Below, in pieces: positions 32,743 to 35,661 of a DNA stretch of 35,661 bases (positions are counted from its first letter, which is position 1; each line of letters begins with the position of its first letter). Position numbers and translations under genes: made by a program. Under the pieces are notes generated by a model that ran no database searches, was not told the DNA's origin, and saw only the letters and a list, made by a program, of their open reading frames with translations. The DNA comes from Polysphondylium violaceum (taxonomy: Eukaryota; Evosea; Eumycetozoa; Dictyosteliales; Dictyosteliaceae), in contig AJWJ01000232.1 of the NCBI GenBank assembly GCA_000277445.1, positions 1 to 35,661 on the forward strand, read 5' to 3'.

Positions 32743-33827
32743 TAAACAAATAAATTTTTTAATTTTTTCAGAAGACTTTTTTTTTCATGGAAGCTACCTC
32801 TATAAAGGTTTAAAAAATTTATTATCAAAGGTACAAAGCCCGACTATAAATTTTCATATTATGGTTGGAAAACTCACGACTGAAATTTTTATAAATCATG
32901 AGATATCTCGGGAGTTTTTTCTGTAGCTCTAAATAAAAGATAGAACTAATAACCTCCCAGTTTGATATTCTGGGCAGCATCCATTATGGCGAACAAACTA
33001 AAAATTCAAACCAAGAGCGATTCAATATCGTTTTCAAAAAATAAAAAACTGGATCAGGAAACAAATGAGCAATACCAAACTATCAGTCATTTTTAAAAAG
33101 TATTATTTGAAATGTTGCATAAAAGAGAGATCTAATTCTGAGATATTGAAAGTCCCTAGAGGTTGACAATATCTTAATTAAATCAAATAAATAATCTTTG
33201 ATTGGTGAAATACTATTAAAGAAAGAGATGACTCAGTAAAGAGAATAAAATAGAAAAGACAAAAACTTTAATATAAAGTTTGATTAAAAAATATAAATGT
33301 TTGTCTGAGATTTCTGAACCAGTATAAAATATATTTATCAAATTGAGAAACCATAATATAGAAAAATAATAATAATAATAATAATAATAATAGTAATAGT
33401 AATAAAAAAGCTAATGTGAATTATTAAATTGAAAACAGTAATAAGATTTTTAATCAAGAGACTCAAATGTCTCCCAAGATGATATCAAAGATATGTAATT
33501 TAGGTGAAAATTTTAAAAAAAAGTGAAAAATTGATATTAATAACAACGAGAATACTTCGTTATTTTTATTCTAAGAATATGTCTTTTTTTGAATGTATAC
33601 ATTCAATTGTATAATTAATTAATTGTGTAACGGGACGATAGAGGGACTTCTGTTTAGGAGACCATTAGTGAAATAGATACTTTTAATAAAAAAGTAAGTA
33701 TTAATCTAATGATCATATCTTAATTTCTAAAAGAAAATTGGATAAAAATTTGTTTCCTTTTGTCACTCTCCTTATTTTTACTTTATTATGAAACCCAAAG
33801 TGCACAAAATGAAAATCAGTGATTATT
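32743..33827. other. Intergenic, AT-rich, with ATA microsatellite
   Basis: No supported gene. It contains a trinucleotide repeat at 33366-33396 and generally low-complexity A-rich DNA. Some stretches (32930-33060) are less biased, but no frame is convincingly coding. Confidence 0.5.
33366..33396. repeat. (ATA/AAT)n microsatellite
   Basis: About ten uninterrupted aataat units, followed by a few diverged ones (agtaatagtaat) to about 33403. Confidence 0.9.
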
Positions 33828-34028
33828 TGCTTTGTTAAGCATTCTTTGGAAATCAAGACTCAATAAAATCTTAGAACGAGTAAAAAAATTTTTGGGGGAT
33901 TTTTTTTTGACATCTCAATGTATGATAAGTCAAGGATGCAAGTATAATGGAGATTTAAAACGAAGATGTTTGTGCCAAACATTTTGATAGTCAGAGTCTT
34001 GATTTCCAAAGAATGCTAAAACAAAGCA
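33828..34028. repeat. Inverted repeat pair, ~35-bp arms, ~130-bp spacer
   Basis: The left arm, 33828-33861 (tgctttgttaagcattc...aatcaagactc), is repeated in inverse orientation at 33994-34028 (gagtcttgatttcc...acaaagca), with one or two differences in the middle. The spacer is not self-complementary. This could be the terminal repeats of a tiny non-autonomous DNA element or a foldback upstream of a promoter. No clear target-site duplication flanks it. Confidence 0.75.
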
Positions 34029-34062
34029 TGCACCATTTTAAAAGTGTAATGGGAGGAAAAAG

Positions 34063-34070
34063 TATAAATA
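34063..34070 (+). promoter_or_regulatory. TATA box of secreted protein gene
   Basis: TATAAATA lies 57 bp upstream of the ATG at 34127, followed by an A/T-rich stretch. That is a typical dictyostelid arrangement. It sits about 35 bp downstream of the right inverted-repeat arm. Confidence 0.55.
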
Positions 34071-34126
34071 GCTTTAAAAATTTTAATCCAACTATTTCAA
34101 TTACACATATATTTCATCATTTCGCA

Positions 34127-34984
34127 ATGTTAAAAATTAATTTTCTTGCTACTATTTTATTAATTACTTTATCCATGGGTTCAATCCAAGGAGCTTTACA
34201 CTCTCTTAATTCTGACTGGGCAAATTGTATATTTTCATCTCCAGATGGAAAATACTCTATTGATCTTTCTCAATCTTTTCTTGACAAACAACAATACATA
34301 TTTACTGTATGATATAAGTTTATCTTGTTAACTTTCATAATGAATGATATATTAATAAACTATATAGGGCTCTGTTGTTACCGAATTGCTTTTTGTGGTT
34401 TTGTTAGTAATTGTCCTGGTCAAGATGTTATGGCATGCCAAGGATCAACTCCCATTGGTACTTTTGCCAATAGAGTAGCCAGTTGGTACACAGGAACATC
34501 AGATAATTCACCATCCCTTGTTATTTCCTCAACTGCTGGATTAGAATCTTTCAAAATTACCATTGAGCCAGCTCTTGACAATGTCCCAGTATTGATTTAC
34601 TCAGACTCATTCAAACTCTATACCTCCCCATACCTATGGAATTACTCACCAATTACTACTTCCCTAGCATCTATTTCATCTTCTACCATTTTTTCAATTT
34701 ATGGTGATCTTTCCTTCCTTCCAACAGATGTTACTCTTGGACAAGTCAGAATTTTCCACCCAGATGGAACCTCTACTCAATGTCAATATCCAACCTTTAA
34801 TATTGCCCACAATCTCATCAATTGTTTAAATACTCCACAAAGCTCTGACACAATAGACAAAAAGAACACAGTCATTGCTTCTTTCAAAAAGAGTAATACT
34901 TATAAATATGAATATTGGGCACTTCTTGAATACACCGACTCTGGCTCTAGTACAACCTCAGGCTCAGCAGGTTCCTCTTTTTAA
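34127..34984 (+). CDS. Small secreted cysteine-containing protein, apparent frame break
   Basis: The protein begins MLKINFLATILLITLSMGS, a clear signal peptide, likely cut after IQGA. Exon 1 is 34127-34306 and includes WANCIFSSPDGKYSIDLS. An intron of about 60 bp ends at ATATAG (34367). The downstream open frame (to 34984) contains IAFCGFVSNCPGQDVMACQG, then S/T-rich sequence and QCQYP, and ends in a Ser/Gly tail. The pattern C-x-F...YDLS...FC...C...C resembles the small luminal or secreted MRH-like domains common in dictyostelids, but I am not sure of the family. Exon 1 ends in phase 0 while the long downstream frame needs phase 1. In phase the exon begins GSVVTEL and then loses the frame near 34385-34395. 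Either one base is missing in the sequence or the gene is dead. Confidence 0.6.
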
Positions 34985-35166
34985 AACTATTTATCTAAAA
35001 TTATAAATCTTAAATATTGTAATAAAACGATATTCATCCATAATACCAAAATCATAAACCCTTCGTTTTTTAATTCTCCTGTGGCATAGTTTTGTAATGG
35101 ATTCATTATATTATGAACTATTGTATTGTATTCTTGGTGATATTACGGAATAGTTAAATAAATTAT
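34985..35166. other. Convergent 3' region
   Basis: Short AT-rich flank shared by the secreted-protein gene (+) and the third ABCC gene (-). It contains aataaaacg (about 35020) as a possible polyadenylation signal for the plus-strand gene. Confidence 0.45.

Positions 35167-35661
<495 letters not shown>

Overview
This window looks like nuclear DNA from a dictyostelid social amoeba. The evidence is AT-rich intergenic DNA with long A and T runs, short AT-rich introns with GTATGT/GTAAGT donors, proteins rich in poly-Q, poly-N and poly-T, and a gene set of ABCC transporters, TMEM209, NDUFB9, FolD and FYVE/WW proteins. Coding DNA is less AT-rich than in Dictyostelium discoideum, so a Cavenderia-, Heterostelium- or Tieghemostelium-like species is my guess; the species is not established.

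Left part (1-9481, all genes on the minus strand): a coiled-coil repeat protein that runs off the left edge (1-1017); a TMEM209-like nuclear-envelope protein in about six exons (1462-3863); the complex I subunit NDUFB9 with an LYR motif in two exons (4635-5076); and a complete ABCC-type transporter in three exons (5313-9481).

Middle part (10171-17439): a plus-strand tandem family of genes whose N-terminal half matches domain I (Endotoxin_N) of Bacillus Cry proteins. There is one broken copy (10171-11750), two copies that look whole with five exons each (12233-13988 and 15388-17138), and a small relic of a last exon (17341-17439). The two whole copies share an upstream block that the broken copy lacks. 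A decayed unknown gene on the opposite strand lies between them (about 14255-14900).

Right part: a membrane-anchored RING protein (18464-19280, +); a second complete ABCC transporter (19609-23757, -) that shares nearly identical nucleotide tracts with the first; a mitochondrial-type FolD (24508-26050, +) with an altered substrate-site motif; a 1,811-residue WW-FYVE-armadillo protein (27096-32742, +); a small secreted cysteine-containing protein with an apparent frame break (34127-34984, +); and the 3' end of a third ABCC gene (35167-35661, -), also with an apparent frame break.

The most striking feature is the Cry-domain-I gene cluster sitting between paralogous ABCC transporter genes. ABCC proteins are known receptors for some Cry toxins in insects, so the linkage is worth testing, but nothing in the sequence proves a functional tie.
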